Below, piece by piece: positions 18,665 through 29,750 of a DNA stretch of 64,000 nucleotides. The DNA comes from Mycobacteriales bacterium (lineage in GTDB: Bacteria > Actinomycetota > Actinomycetes > JAFAQI01 > DASSKL01): the NCBI GenBank assembly GCA_035690485.1, contig DASSKL010000080.1:1-64000 (forward strand), in the 5' to 3' direction. The translations under genes were made by a program, and so were the position numbers. The stretch's first letter is position 1, and the number at the start of each line of letters is the position of its first letter. The notes below the pieces were generated by a model that did no database searches, had not been told where the DNA came from, and saw only the letters and a program-made list of their open reading frames with translations.

Positions 18665-19357
18665 GTGACCCGAGCCGATCTCGGCAAGAGCCCCGCCGAC
18701 GTCGCCCGGATGTTCGACGCCGTGGCCCCGCGCTACGACGTCACCAACGACGTGCTGTCGCTGGGCCAGGACCGGCGATGGCGGCGAGTCGTTGCGCGGC
18801 TGGTCGGTGCGCGACCCGGCGACCGGGTGTTGGACCTGGCCGCCGGCACCGGCACGTCGTCCGAGCCTTTTGCCGCCGTAGGCGCCCGGGTCGTCCCCTG
18901 CGACTTCTCCCTCGGCATGCTGCGCGTTGGCAAGCAGCGACGGCACGACATGGCATTCACCGCGGGCGACGCCACTCGGCTTCCGTTCGCCGACGGCGTG
19001 TTCGACGCAGTCACGATGTCCTTCGGACTGCGCAACGTCGTCGACGTCGACGCGGCACTGCGGGAGATGCTGCGCGTGACCAGGCCCGGCGGCCGACTGG
19101 TCGTCTGCGAGTTCAGCCACCCGACCTGGCGGCCGTTCCGCACCGTCTACGTCGAGTACCTCATGCGCGCGTTGCCCGCGGTGGCACGGCGCACATCCAG
19201 CAACCCGGACGCCTACGTCTACCTCGCGGAGTCGATCCGCGCGTGGCCGGACCAGACAGGCCTCGCTGCGCGAATCAGGGCGTCGGGCTGGCAGCAGGTG
19301 GGTTGGCGCAACATGTCGGGTGGCATCGTTGCCTTGCACTACGGCGTGCGCCACTGA
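18665..19357 (+). CDS. menG: Demethylmenaquinone methyltransferase
   Basis: A 230-residue SAM-dependent C-methyltransferase of the UbiE/MenG family that makes menaquinone in its last step. Motifs are [25 protein letters not shown] (shown in part: [16 protein letters not shown]), the SAM loop [12 protein letters not shown], and [20 protein letters not shown]. The family box [11 protein letters not shown] is near the C-terminus. It has a GTG start with GTGAGGA upstream. It implies a menaquinone respiratory chain, the electron acceptor needed by the SQR at 52 kb. Confidence 0.94.
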   Translation: MTRADLGKSPADVARMFDAVAPRYDVTNDVLSLGQDRRWRRVVARLVGARPGDRVLDLAAGTGTSSEPFAAVGARVVPCDFSLGMLRVGKQRRHDMAFTAGDATRLPFADGVFDAVTMSFGLRNVVDVDAALREMLRVTRPGGRLVVCEFSHPTWRPFRTVYVEYLMRALPAVARRTSSNPDAYVYLAESIRAWPDQTGLAARIRASGWQQVGWRNMSGGIVALHYGVRH

Positions 19358-19444
19358 CCTCGACGTGCATCTGTTGTCCGGACCGGACTGGGCAGCAGCG
19401 CGCAACACGGCCATAATCCGGGACGGCCTAACCAGGAGCAGAAC

Positions 19445-20188
19445 ATGACCACTGAGGCACCGCAGTCCACCAGCGACATGCAGGCTCTCTACGACGCCCT
19501 GACCAGTGCAGCCGGTGAAGACGGCCGCACCCGCGTCGGCTACGACGAGGCGTTGCGCAGCGCAGGCACGATCGGGCAGTTCAGCAGCAACGGCGAGCTG
19601 GACGATGCACGGGTCGAAGCCGCTGCACGAGGGCTGATCGAGCAGGGTCTGCTGGAGGTGCGCGGTCCTGGTTACAAGTACGTCGGTGGTGCAGTCGGTC
19701 GCTCGTCCGGGCGCAGCTCCGGCCGCGGGCGCAAGCGGGCTACGAGCAAGCGCACCGCCGGCCGCAATCGCGCAGCAGCGCGCAAGACGACGGCGCGCTC
19801 GACCGGCGGCCGGCGCAGTGCTGCTGCCGCCCGCGGGTCGTCCTCTCGCGGCGCTGCCAGTGGTCGTGCGGCGACCGCGCGGCGCGGCAGCGGTAGCGGT
19901 AGCGGGTCGCCGTACCTCGCCGACACGCTGCGCGACCTGCTGGCGAAGATGACCGACGAGGTCTCGACGGTCTCGGCCCTGTCCGGCCGCATCGACAGCG
20001 CAGCGCAGGAGCTGCAGGCGATGCTCGCGGAGTACTGCGAGCGGATCGCGACACTGGCTCAGCTGCGCGCGACGACCAGCGAGGGCCCCCTTGCCGCGTT
20101 CCTCGCCGAGGAGCTGCGGCCGGAGCGGCCCAGCGAGCTGCAGGCGCTCGACCAGGCGAGCGACCGGGCCCAGCGCGCCGACGTCTGA
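19445..20188 (+). CDS. Hypothetical protein with basic, histone H1-like middle region
   Basis: A 247-residue protein that I do not recognise. Residues 1-80 look like a small winged-helix domain (LYDALTSAAGEDGRTRVGY; ARGLIEQGLLEVRGPGYKYV). About 84-158 is low complexity: Arg, Lys, Ala, Ser, Gly with RSSGRSSGRGRKRATSKR, like histone H1 or mycobacterial basic DNA-binding tails. About 159-230 is a helical, probably coiled-coil region (LADTLRDLLAKMTDEVSTVS). GGAG lies 8 bases upstream of the ATG. The layout suggests a DNA-bound architectural protein; that is inference. Confidence 0.75.
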   Translation: MTTEAPQSTSDMQALYDALTSAAGEDGRTRVGYDEALRSAGTIGQFSSNGELDDARVEAAARGLIEQGLLEVRGPGYKYVGGAVGRSSGRSSGRGRKRATSKRTAGRNRAAARKTTARSTGGRRSAAAARGSSSRGAASGRAATARRGSGSGSGSPYLADTLRDLLAKMTDEVSTVSALSGRIDSAAQELQAMLAEYCERIATLAQLRATTSEGPLAAFLAEELRPERPSELQALDQASDRAQRADV

Positions 20189-20207
20189 CCCCAGGGCACG
20201 GTGCCTG

Positions 20208-20213
20208 TAGACT
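20208..20213 (+). promoter_or_regulatory. -10 box (TAGACT) for tRNA-Lys
   Basis: TAGACT lies 14 bases before the first base of the tRNA, the expected distance for a short 5' leader. No good -35 is visible. Confidence 0.4.
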
Positions 20214-20227
20214 GGCCCCGTGTTCAC

Positions 20228-20300
20228 GCGCCGCTAGCTCAACTGGCAGAGCAGCGGACTCTTAATCCGCGGGTTCGGGGTTCGAGTCCCTGGCGGCGCA
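20228..20300 (+). tRNA. tRNA-Lys (anticodon CTT)
   Basis: The acceptor GCGCCGC (20228-20234) pairs with GCGGCGC (20293-20299), discriminator A. The D-stem is GCTC/GAGC. The anticodon stem GCGGA/TCCGC holds the loop CTCTTAA, anticodon CTT. The T-loop is TTCGAGT. CCA is not encoded. Confidence 0.96.
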
Positions 20301-20314
20301 CCCGTGCTACGCCT

Positions 20315-20332
20315 GCCCTGACCAGGGCTTTT
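20315..20332 (+). terminator. Short intrinsic-type terminator after tRNA-Lys
   Basis: GCCCT-GACC-AGGGC followed by TTTT, 14 bases past the tRNA 3' end. The stem is only 5 bp, so it may be weak. Confidence 0.5.
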
Positions 20333-20600
20333 CCTCACGGCCCCGGAAGTTCTGGTGGGCCGCTGTGCACCGACGACAAGGCGTGCGACACTCGGGGTTA
20401 CAGAGAGCGCCTGGATTCATCCGGCCCTTGTGCTTACTCGCCGCCCTCGAACCCTACTTCTCGGGCGGCGCACCGTGACAGTTTCCCTCAGCAATCAGAC
20501 ACGCGAGGCGAGCGGTCACGCCGCCCCAGACGGGCCCCACCTGGCGTCGAAGGCGCACGGTCCAAGCCGCGAGGGGACCGACGGGCGTGGACGCGCAGCG
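20333..20600 (+). other. Intergenic stretch, no clear feature
   Basis: 268 bases between the tRNA-Lys terminator and the small Cys-rich gene. An open frame crosses it in phase with that gene, but its composition is Arg/Thr-rich and unlike a real N-terminus. No integrase and no repeat of the tRNA 3' end was seen here, so there is no support for an attachment site. Confidence 0.5.
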
Positions 20601-20843
20601 ATGACCAAAGACCGAGCGGCCGCCAGTCACCGAAACGCCACCCCTCCGGCCACCTACCCCGACGAGCCCGCAGCTGCCTGCACGGCCTCGGAGCCCGGCG
20701 GGGATGGGCCGTACAAGTGCGGCTGCGGTCACGCCGCCGAGGCCCACGACCAAATCGCCGCCCGGTACTGCGCCGCGACCCGCAGCGCCCACCTCGACCG
20801 CGGCTGCATCTGCGCAAAACCTGCGCCGGCAGGCACGAAATGA
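20601..20843 (+). CDS. Small Cys/His-rich protein (80 aa), coupled to the desaturase
   Basis: It starts MTKDRAAASHR. The C-terminal half contains YKCGCGHAAEAHDQ, RYCAATRS and RGCICA, that is CxCxH, Cys and CxC. This pattern could bind Zn or Fe-S. Its TGA overlaps the desaturase ATG (ATGA), so translation is probably coupled. I do not recognise the family. A redox or metal-binding partner of the di-iron desaturase is a guess from position only. Confidence 0.6.
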   Translation: MTKDRAAASHRNATPPATYPDEPAAACTASEPGGDGPYKCGCGHAAEAHDQIAARYCAATRSAHLDRGCICAKPAPAGTK

Positions 20844-21907
20844 CCGTGCCGACGCTGCCGCGGTCAACTGGGCCCGTCCAATTCGGCTCGGACTACGCCC
20901 GGCTGCTGGCCGAGGTGCGACGCGCGGGGCTGCTGGAGCGGTCGGGCTGGCGCTACCTGACCCGTGTCTTGACGCTCGCTGCGTCGATCGGTGCCGGTGT
21001 CCTCGCCCTCTCCTGGGTGGGGGACTCCTGGTGGACGCTGGGGGTCGCGGCCTACGCCGGTGCCGTCATGGCGCAGCTCGGCTTCCTCGGGCACGACGCC
21101 GGCCACCAACAGATGTTTCACGGTAAGCGGTGGAACGACCGGGTCGGTGTCGCCGTGTCCGCCCTCGGTGTCGGCCTGAGCTACCGGTGGTGGGTCGACA
21201 AGCACAGCCGGCACCACCGCAACCCCAACGAGATCGGCCGCGACCCCGACGTCGATCGCAACGTCCTCGCGTGGACCCCTGAGCAGGCGCAGGGCCAGCG
21301 GGGGCTGTTCCGGCTCATCGCGCGGCACCAGGACGCGCTGTTCTTCCCGTTGCTGCTGCTCGAGGGGTGGAACCTGCACGCCGGCAGCGTCCGGACGCTG
21401 CTGCACCGGCAACCACGAACGACGGAGCTGCTGCTGCTCTGCGCGCATACAGCGGGCGGCGTCGCGCTGCTGCTGACGTTCCTCTCCCCGCTGAAAGCGC
21501 TGATCTTCCTGCTCGTCCAGCAGTCCACATTCGGGCTCTACCTCGGCGCCACGTTCGCGCCCAACCACAAGGGCATGCCCATCCTCGACGCCGGCAGCGA
21601 GCACCCGGACTTCCTGCGGCGCCAAGTGCTCACCTCCAGGAACATCACCGGCGGTCGGCTCACCGCCCTCGGGCTCGGCTCGCTCAACTTCCAGATCGAG
21701 CACCACCTGTTTCCGAGCATGCCGAGCGCCAACCTGAGGCGCTGCCGGCCCCTGGTTCGACGGTTCTGCGCCGAACACGCCGTTGCCTACACCGAGACCG
21801 GACTGTTCGACTCCTACCGAAGGGTACTGCGTTACCTCGGGAATATTCGACCGGATGGCCCCGGCACGCCGATGGTGACGGGGTCGTTGTCGCGGAGGGG
21901 ACTGTGA
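20840..21907 (+). CDS. Membrane fatty acid desaturase (di-iron)
   Basis: A 355-residue membrane enzyme that inserts a double bond into acyl chains using O2. The three His boxes of the family are present: HDAGH (85-89), HSRHH (122-126) and QIEHH (285-289). The QxxHH form is typical of front-end and actinobacterial acyl-lipid desaturases. Hydrophobic pairs lie at about 45-80 and 195-240. There is no fused cytochrome b5 or ferredoxin domain, so an external electron donor is needed. It is coupled to the Cys-rich gene upstream and followed after 1 base by a small gene. Confidence 0.92.
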   Translation: MTVPTLPRSTGPVQFGSDYARLLAEVRRAGLLERSGWRYLTRVLTLAASIGAGVLALSWVGDSWWTLGVAAYAGAVMAQLGFLGHDAGHQQMFHGKRWNDRVGVAVSALGVGLSYRWWVDKHSRHHRNPNEIGRDPDVDRNVLAWTPEQAQGQRGLFRLIARHQDALFFPLLLLEGWNLHAGSVRTLLHRQPRTTELLLLCAHTAGGVALLLTFLSPLKALIFLLVQQSTFGLYLGATFAPNHKGMPILDAGSEHPDFLRRQVLTSRNITGGRLTALGLGSLNFQIEHHLFPSMPSANLRRCRPLVRRFCAEHAVAYTETGLFDSYRRVLRYLGNIRPDGPGTPMVTGSLSRRGL

Positions 21908-21908
21908 C

Positions 21909-22256
21909 ATGACCAACAGAGCCACCAGCGCAGCCGCCGCAGCCAGCCGGCTGCCACTGCAGCGATGCTGCACAACCCACCCCGACTGGCAGACCCTCAC
22001 CCAGCACTTGATGGTCAAGTTCGACAACTTGGACGGCCAACGGGTCATAGATGCGGTCGGCAACGCTCGTCAGGCCGTCGACCTCGGCGCGCTCGACCCA
22101 GACGATGCCCTGACAACCGGCGAGATCATCGCCCGTTACCAACTCCTGATGCTGTCCGATGCCGCGGCGGCCAGGCACCGGGCGCTAACGACGGCGACGG
22201 TGGCCCGCACGGATTCGGCACCCGGCAGGGCACTGGCCAACTCCTCACCGCCGTAG
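21909..22256 (+). CDS. Hypothetical protein (115 aa)
   Basis: The ATG starts 1 base after the desaturase stop. A helical core (DWQTLTQHLMVKFDN, GQRVIDAVGNARQAVDLG, ALTTGEIIARYQLLML) lies between an Ala-rich N-terminus with two Cys and a disordered tail. The helix pattern faintly resembles three-helix-bundle dimerisation proteins of actinobacteria. That is a weak resemblance. Position suggests cotranscription with the desaturase. Confidence 0.6.
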   Translation: MTNRATSAAAAASRLPLQRCCTTHPDWQTLTQHLMVKFDNLDGQRVIDAVGNARQAVDLGALDPDDALTTGEIIARYQLLMLSDAAAARHRALTTATVARTDSAPGRALANSSPP

Positions 22257-22340
22257 CGCATCACCACGTCGTCCCGCGTACAATGGAGGACGGAAGCTGA
22301 CGCGCTCCAGACCCTCGGCGACACGGTTCGGCGATGAGTT

Positions 22341-23594
22341 GTGGGGTGGCCCGTGGACGAGCAGCGGCTGGCTTCCGTCTTGGTCGAGTTCGCCAGGACG
22401 TTGACCGGCGACTTCTCCATCCAGACGATCCTCGATCACCTCGTCGACCACGTCGTCGAGGTCATCCCGGTGGACGGCGCCGGCGTACTGCTCATGGACA
22501 GCGACACCGAGCACCACTTCGTCGCCGCCTCCGACGACGTCATCCTCGGCGTCGAAGGGCTTCAGATGGAGCTCCAGCAAGGTCCATGCCTGGACGCCTA
22601 CCGCAGCGGCGAGCACGTCGCCGTGCGCGACCTGGCCACCGACACGACGTTCGACCGCTTCTCCCCCGCCGCCGCGCAGGCCGGCATGGGTGCCGTCTAC
22701 AGCTTCCCGCTCCGGCTGGACGACCGGCAGCTCGGGGCGTTGGAACTCTACGCGAAGAATCCGGTCGACCTGTCCGACGCCGACCTCGCCGGTGCGCAGA
22801 TCTTGGCGGATGTCACCGCCGCCTACCTGTTCAACGCGAGCGCTCGCGAGGACGCCCGTGCACTGGCCCGCGCCAGCCAGGAACTCGCGGCGACCCTGCA
22901 GGAAAGCTTGATGCCCGCGGAGCTGCCTGAGGTGCCGGGGCTCACGGTCGCCGCCCGCTGGCTGCCCGGCAAGGGCGGCACGCTTGTGGGTGGCGACTTC
23001 TACGACCTGTTCCCGCTCCCGTCCAAACGGTGGGGCGCTCTGCTCGGCGATGTCGTCGGGCACGGCGCTCGCGCCGCAACGCTCGCGGCACTGGCCAGAT
23101 ACACCGTCCGGACGCTGGCCATCCTGCAGGCGTCGCCCCGCGACGTGCTCGCGGGGCTGAACGACACCGTGTTCCGACGCGAGGAGCCGGAGCAGTTCCT
23201 GACCGCGATCTACCTGACCACCCGCGTCGCCACGCACGGAGTCGCCGTATGTCTGGTCAGCGGTGGGCACCCGGCCCCCCTGTTCCGCCACGCCGACGGC
23301 CACGTGGAGGTCGTCGAGACGTCCGGGGCCTTGTTGGGGTGCCTGCCCGATGCGGGGCTGCAGGAGGTCCGCTTCCGCCTGAGGCCAGGAGAACTGCTCC
23401 TGCTCTACAGCGACGGCGTGACCGAAGCGCGCCGCGGACGCGAAGAGTTCGGCCAGGATCGGCTATGCGCGCTGCTGGCGGACGCCGACCCCGTCCCTCA
23501 AACCGTCGCCGACACCGTCATCGACCGGGTCGCGGCGCACTGCGGCGGGGTTCTCGCCGACGACGTCACCGTCGTCGTGCTCAGCGCAACCTAG
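22341..23594 (+). CDS. GAF-PP2C (SpoIIE/RsbU-type) serine phosphatase
   Basis: About 417 residues. A GAF sensor domain (about 15-165, with GVEGLQMELQQGPCLDAYRSG) precedes a PP2C-like phosphatase. The phosphatase shows metal ligands in GGDFYDLFPL, LLGDVVGHGARAA, LYSDGVTEARRG and ADDVTVVVLS. Such enzymes dephosphorylate STAS anti-anti-sigma factors in sigma-B-type stress pathways; a STAS gene lies at 56.7 kb. The start is uncertain between GTG 22341 and GTG 22353. It ends with a 14-base convergent overlap with the hydrolase. Confidence 0.9.
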   Translation: MGWPVDEQRLASVLVEFARTLTGDFSIQTILDHLVDHVVEVIPVDGAGVLLMDSDTEHHFVAASDDVILGVEGLQMELQQGPCLDAYRSGEHVAVRDLATDTTFDRFSPAAAQAGMGAVYSFPLRLDDRQLGALELYAKNPVDLSDADLAGAQILADVTAAYLFNASAREDARALARASQELAATLQESLMPAELPEVPGLTVAARWLPGKGGTLVGGDFYDLFPLPSKRWGALLGDVVGHGARAATLAALARYTVRTLAILQASPRDVLAGLNDTVFRREEPEQFLTAIYLTTRVATHGVAVCLVSGGHPAPLFRHADGHVEVVETSGALLGCLPDAGLQEVRFRLRPGELLLLYSDGVTEARRGREEFGQDRLCALLADADPVPQTVADTVIDRVAAHCGGVLADDVTVVVLSAT

Positions 23595-24504
23595 AGCCGC
23601 GGGCCACCGCGGGGTTCGCACCGCCGACGTACGGCTCTTGCCGGTCGAGCATCCGCTCGCGCGTACGAAGCCGGTCGTACGCCGCAGAGGGAGTCTCCTC
23701 GACGAAGCGCTCGACGAGCGAGGTGAAGCGACTCGGCTCGACCCCGTGCGGGAAGTGCCCGGAGTTCTCGAAGATCTCCAGCCGGCTGCCCGGCAGTGCT
23801 GCGGCGGTCGCATGGGCGTGGTGCACCGGAATGATGCGGTCGCGGGCACCCCAGACGATGAGGGTCGGGACGTCGGCCGCCAGGTAGAGCCGGTCCCCGG
23901 CACTGACCCGCTGCCCGCCCGGGCTCGCCACCGCGCGGACCGCGCGGACGAACGCGGCCCGCCGGTCGCGGTCGGTCATGCCGGCGATACGGCGTACCAG
24001 CTCGCCGCCCTCGCTGCTCGGCCGGACACCGGCCACTGCCAGCGCCGGCTGCACGGCGTTGGCCGCTCCCCCGAGCACCCCGAGGACGTGCTCGGCACCG
24101 GGCAACGCTGCAGCGCGGATCAGCGGGCTGACCTCACGACCAAGGCCACCGCTGGAGACGAGCACCATGCGCTCGACGTACTGCGGGAACTGGTAGGCGA
24201 ACTGCATCACCACCCCGCCGCCGAGCGAGTGCCCGACGAACGTCGCCCGCTCGACGCCGATCGTCTCGAGAAGGTCACGCAGCCAGCAGGCGAACGCACC
24301 GATCGAGTGGTCGCCCCGCAGGCGGGCCGACGACCCGTGGCCGGCGAGATCCGGCGCGATGACGTCGAAGCCGCCGGCCAGCCGCTCGCAGACGGGCGCC
24401 CACTCCGAGGCGTCGCCGGCAATCCCGTGGACCAGGACCACGGCCGGGCCTTCACCGGCACGGACGAAGCTGGCCTCGCGGCCGTGCACGCGCACCGTCT
24501 GCAT
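23581..24504 (-). CDS. Alpha/beta-fold hydrolase
   Basis: A 307-residue serine hydrolase. The oxyanion segment is VVLVHGIAGDASEW and the nucleophile elbow is FVGHSLGGG (Ser about 100). Asp is in TLIVWGARDRIIPVHHA and His in ENSGHFPHGVEP. A lid region lies between. The substrate is unknown; relatives include esterases, epoxide hydrolases and C-C hydrolases. The ATG follows TACCGT by six bases, so it may be leaderless. Confidence 0.9.
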   Translation of the reverse strand: MQTVRVHGREASFVRAGEGPAVVLVHGIAGDASEWAPVCERLAGGFDVIAPDLAGHGSSARLRGDHSIGAFACWLRDLLETIGVERATFVGHSLGGGVVMQFAYQFPQYVERMVLVSSGGLGREVSPLIRAAALPGAEHVLGVLGGAANAVQPALAVAGVRPSSEGGELVRRIAGMTDRDRRAAFVRAVRAVASPGGQRVSAGDRLYLAADVPTLIVWGARDRIIPVHHAHATAAALPGSRLEIFENSGHFPHGVEPSRFTSLVERFVEETPSAAYDRLRTRERMLDRQEPYVGGANPAVARGSRLR

Positions 24505-24510
24505 CCCTCG

Positions 24511-24516
24511 ACGGTA
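24511..24516 (-). promoter_or_regulatory. -10 box (TACCGT) for leaderless hydrolase
   Basis: On the minus strand TACCGT is followed by six bases and the ATG of the alpha/beta hydrolase. The gap to the divergent methyltransferase is only 57 bases. Confidence 0.4.
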
Positions 24517-24561
24517 AAGGGCCCCGGCGGGATGCTGTCCCGTCAATAGGAGAATCTCGGT

Positions 24562-25356
24562 GTGACGGGCGACACCTGGGCCGAGCTGGCCGACCTGTTC
24601 GTCGACGAGGCCTACGCCTCCGTCAAGGGCTACGTGCGCACCTACGTGATGCACCAGCACCTGCTGGAGCACCTGCCCCCGCCCCCGGCGACGGTGCTCG
24701 ACGTGGGTGGCGGTGCAGGTCACCAGTCGTTCCCCCTCGCGCTGGCCGGTTACGACGTGACGCTGCTCGACTCCTCGCCCGCGATGTTGGACAAGGCACG
24801 AGGACGACTCGCGCGTCTCCCGGCACAGGCCCGGCAACGGGTGGCGCTGCTGCAGGGCGACGGTGCGAGCGCCGATGCTGCCGTCGACGGCCGCCGCTTC
24901 GAGGCGGTGCTCTGCCACGGCGTGCTCGGCTACCTCGACGACCCGCAGCCGATGGTCGACCAGCTCTGCCGGTGTGCCGCCCCGGGCGGTCTCGTCTCGA
25001 TCATGACGGGCAACGCGAGGACCACCGCGGTCCGCCCGGCGCTGGAGCAGCGCTGGGAGGAGGCGCTCGCGTCGTTCGACACCCGGACGGGCATCGGCGT
25101 GCTCGGGGTGACCGGCCGGGCCGACACCGTCGAGGAGCTGAGCGACCTCTTGCGCGACCGGGACGTCGAGCCGGTCGCCTGGTACGGCGTCTGGCTGTTC
25201 GTCGACTGGCTCGAGTTCGGCGGAGTCCGTCTCGACCCGACCGACGCACCGCAGGTCGCAGCGACCGCGGCGGTCGAGCTGGAGGCCAGCCGGCGCGACC
25301 CTTACCGGCAGCTCAGCCGCGTCTTCCACCTGCTGGGACGCAAGAACGAGAGCTGA
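24562..25356 (+). CDS. Class I SAM-dependent methyltransferase
   Basis: A 264-residue Rossmann-fold methyltransferase. Motif I is TVLDVGGGAGHQSFPLALAG (about 46-65), motif II is VTLLDSSPAMLDKA, and the motif IV region is EAVLCHGVLGYLDDP. It resembles SmtA/CmoM-type enzymes in length and motifs, but target and partner are unknown. It has a GTG start with AGGAGA 8 bases upstream. It precedes the marR operon and has no close functional neighbour. Confidence 0.85.
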   Translation: MTGDTWAELADLFVDEAYASVKGYVRTYVMHQHLLEHLPPPPATVLDVGGGAGHQSFPLALAGYDVTLLDSSPAMLDKARGRLARLPAQARQRVALLQGDGASADAAVDGRRFEAVLCHGVLGYLDDPQPMVDQLCRCAAPGGLVSIMTGNARTTAVRPALEQRWEEALASFDTRTGIGVLGVTGRADTVEELSDLLRDRDVEPVAWYGVWLFVDWLEFGGVRLDPTDAPQVAATAAVELEASRRDPYRQLSRVFHLLGRKNES

Positions 25357-25406
25357 CGACAGGAGCCCGAGCGCCTCGCCATCCGGAGCGACGTCCACCG
25401 AACTAT

Positions 25407-25422
25407 TCGATACCCTAATCGA
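25407..25422 (+). promoter_or_regulatory. MarR operator overlapping a leaderless promoter
   Basis: TCGAT-N6-ATCGA is an inverted repeat ending directly before the marR GTG. The -10 box TACCCT (25411-25416) lies inside it and is 6 bases from the GTG. There is no Shine-Dalgarno. A repressor bound here would block its own promoter, so autoregulation of the operon is likely. Confidence 0.55.
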
Positions 25423-25847
25423 GTGGATGGCACCGGCCGCGTGCTCGCGCGCCTGGCCCGGCAGGTCGAGGTCGGTCTGGCGACGGTCGACCTGTCGCTC
25501 GCGCAGTACCGCTTCCTCGCCCTGCTCGCGGAGGGCTCGTCCGCGGCGTCGGCACTGGCCAGCGGGCTCACGGTCAGCCGGCCCAGCGTCACCGCCGTCG
25601 CCGACGGCTTGGTGTCCCGCGGGCTGGTCGAGCGGCGGGCCGACGACGACGACCGCCGGGTCGTCGGTCACACCTTGACGGCCAAGGGCCGGCAGATGCT
25701 CGAGGAGGCCGACCAGGCCGTCTCGGCCCGGCTCGAAGGGATCGCCAAACACCTCGAACCCGCTGCGGCCGCCGAGGCATTCGCCGGCGTACGACGCTGG
25801 CACCAGGCCCTCGACGGCTACCGCGCCGAGAAGCTGAAGGCACGCCG

Positions 25848-25851
<4 letters not shown>
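25423..25851 (+). CDS. MarR-family regulator of the ABC exporter operon
   Basis: A 142-residue winged-helix protein. The DNA-recognition segment is SALASGLTVSRPSVTAVADG, followed by the wing RRADDDDRRVVGHTLTAKG. The C-terminal helix forms the dimer. Its TGA overlaps the first ABC ATG (ATGA), so it is cotranscribed and coupled with the exporter. It probably represses the exporter and releases DNA on binding a drug-like ligand; this is inferred from family and layout. Confidence 0.9.
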
Positions 25852-27673
<1,822 letters not shown>

Positions 27674-27674
<1 letters not shown>

Positions 27675-29641
27675 TGGCGTGGTCGGGCCACGCCGGTGGC
27701 GGGATGTTCGGCGGCGGTGGCGCTGCCGGCGGCTCCCGCTCGGCCGCCAACCCCGGTGGTGGGCTGCCGTTCGCCGGCATCCCGCCGGAGATGATGGCGG
27801 GCGTCGAGCGGCTGCTCGCGTCGGAGCCCGAGCACGCGGAGCCGCGCGCCCGGTTCACCTACCGGCCGACCGAGCGGGAGACCCGGCGGCTGACCCTCCG
27901 CTCGCTGCTGTTCGCCCACTGGCACCTCGGCGTGCTCGCGATCGCGCTCGTCACGGTCGTCAGCGTCGCGAACCAGGCCGGGCCCAAGCTGATCGACGTC
28001 GGCATCACCAACGGGATGGGCCGGCACAAGGACTTCGGTGCGGTCGCGCTCGCCGCCGGCCTGTTCCTGGCGGCGATCGCGGTGACCGCGCTCGCCCAGC
28101 GCTGGCAGGTGAAGGTGACCGGCCGGCTCGCCGCCTGGGTCATGAACGACCTGCGGGTCAAGGTTTTCACGCACCTGCAACGGCTCGGCCTCGACTTCTA
28201 CACGGACGAGAAGGCCGGCGTGATCATGACCCGGATGACCAGCGACATCGAGAACCTGCAGCAGATGCTGCAGGACGGACTCGCGCAGTTCGCCGTCCAG
28301 GGACTCACCATGCTGGTCATCGCGGGCGTGCTGTTCTCGATGAACGTCAAGCTCGCCCTGATCACGATCGTGGTGATCATGCCGGTGCTCACGGCGCTGT
28401 CGCTGTGGTTCCGCTCGGCCTCCGAGAAGGGCTACGACCGCGTCCGCGACGGCATCGCGAACGTGCTCGCCGACCTGGCGGAGAGCCTGCACGGCGTACG
28501 CATCGTCACGGCACACAACCGGCAGCGGCACAACGTGCTGCACCACCGCAACGTCGTCGGCGGCTACCGCGACGCGAACATGTACACCGCGCAGATCGCC
28601 GCCGTCTACGGCCCGGGCACCCAGATGCTCGGCTACCTCGGCTCCGGCGCCATCCTCGCGATCGGCGGCGACATGGTGCTGCACGGCACGCTGAGCCCCG
28701 GCGACCTGGTCGCGTTCTTCCTCTACCTGAACCGGTTCCTGATGCCGATCCAGCTGCTGGTGCAGCAGTACAACACCTACCAGCAGGGGCAGGCGTCGAT
28801 CAGCAAGCTGCGCACGCTGTTCGCCGTCGCACCCGGCGTGCCGGAGGCGCCCGACGCGGTCGAGCTGCCACCCGTCTCCGGTGACATCGCGTTCGAGGGC
28901 GTGACGTTCGGCTACGACCCGGCCAACCCGGTCGTCCGCGACGTCGACCTGCGCATCGACGCGGGCGAAACCGTCGCGTTCGTCGGGCCGACCGGTGCCG
29001 GCAAGTCGACGCTCGCCAAGCTCGTCACCCGCTTCTACGACCCGACCGAGGGACGGGTCCTGCTCGACGGGCACGACCTGCGCCGGGTCACCCTGAGCTC
29101 GCTGCGGCACCAGCTCGGAGTGGTGCCGCAGGAGCCGTTCCTGTTCGCGGGCACGATCCGCGACAACATCTCCTTCGCGCGACCCGATGCCACCGACGAC
29201 GAGGTGCGCGAGGCGGTCGAGGCCGTCGGTCTCGAGGAGGTCGTCGACCGGATGCCGCAGGGCGTCGACACGATCGTCCACGAGCGTGGCCAGTCGCTGT
29301 CGTCGGGCGAACGCCAGCTGATCGCGCTGGCCCGGGCATTCATGGCCCGGCCAAGGGTGCTCGTGCTCGACGAGGCGACCTCGAACCTGGACCTGCTGTC
29401 CGAGCAGCGGATCGAAACGGCGCTCGACGTGCTGCTCGAAGGGCGTACGGCGGTGCTCATCGCACACCGCCTCACGACGGCGATGAAGGCCGACCGCATC
29501 ATCGTCGTGGACGAAGGGCGCATCATGGAGGTCGGTACGCACGACGAGCTCGTGCGCGCCGGCGGTCGCTATGCCGACATGTACGCCACGTGGATCGCGC
29601 ATGCCGAGCACAGTCTCGACCAGGAGCCCGCGGTCGGCTAA
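27674..29641 (+). CDS. ABC exporter half-transporter, catalytic-site subunit
   Basis: A 655-residue partner of the preceding gene. A Gly-rich N-terminal extension (about 1-60) is followed by six transmembrane helices and the ATPase domain. Walker A is GPTGAGKST and Walker B is VLVLDEATSNLD with the catalytic Glu, but the signature is LSSGERQL instead of LSGGQ. Together the two subunits give one intact ATP site (this Walker B with the partner's LSGGQ) and one degenerate site, the classic asymmetric exporter. Its TGA ends the marR operon. Confidence 0.93.
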
Positions 29642-29750
29642 GGCCACCGAGAGCTCGAGGCGGCTCGCCCGCCTCGCCCGTCAGGACGCCCGCCTCGGCG
29701 GACGTCACGGTCAACCGGTCCCTCCGGACCGCTCTTGTGGGAGAGGGCAC

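Noticed and set aside
20228-20600. Genomic island attachment site at tRNA-Lys
   Set aside because: No integrase, no direct repeat of the tRNA 3' end and no change in gene character downstream were seen.
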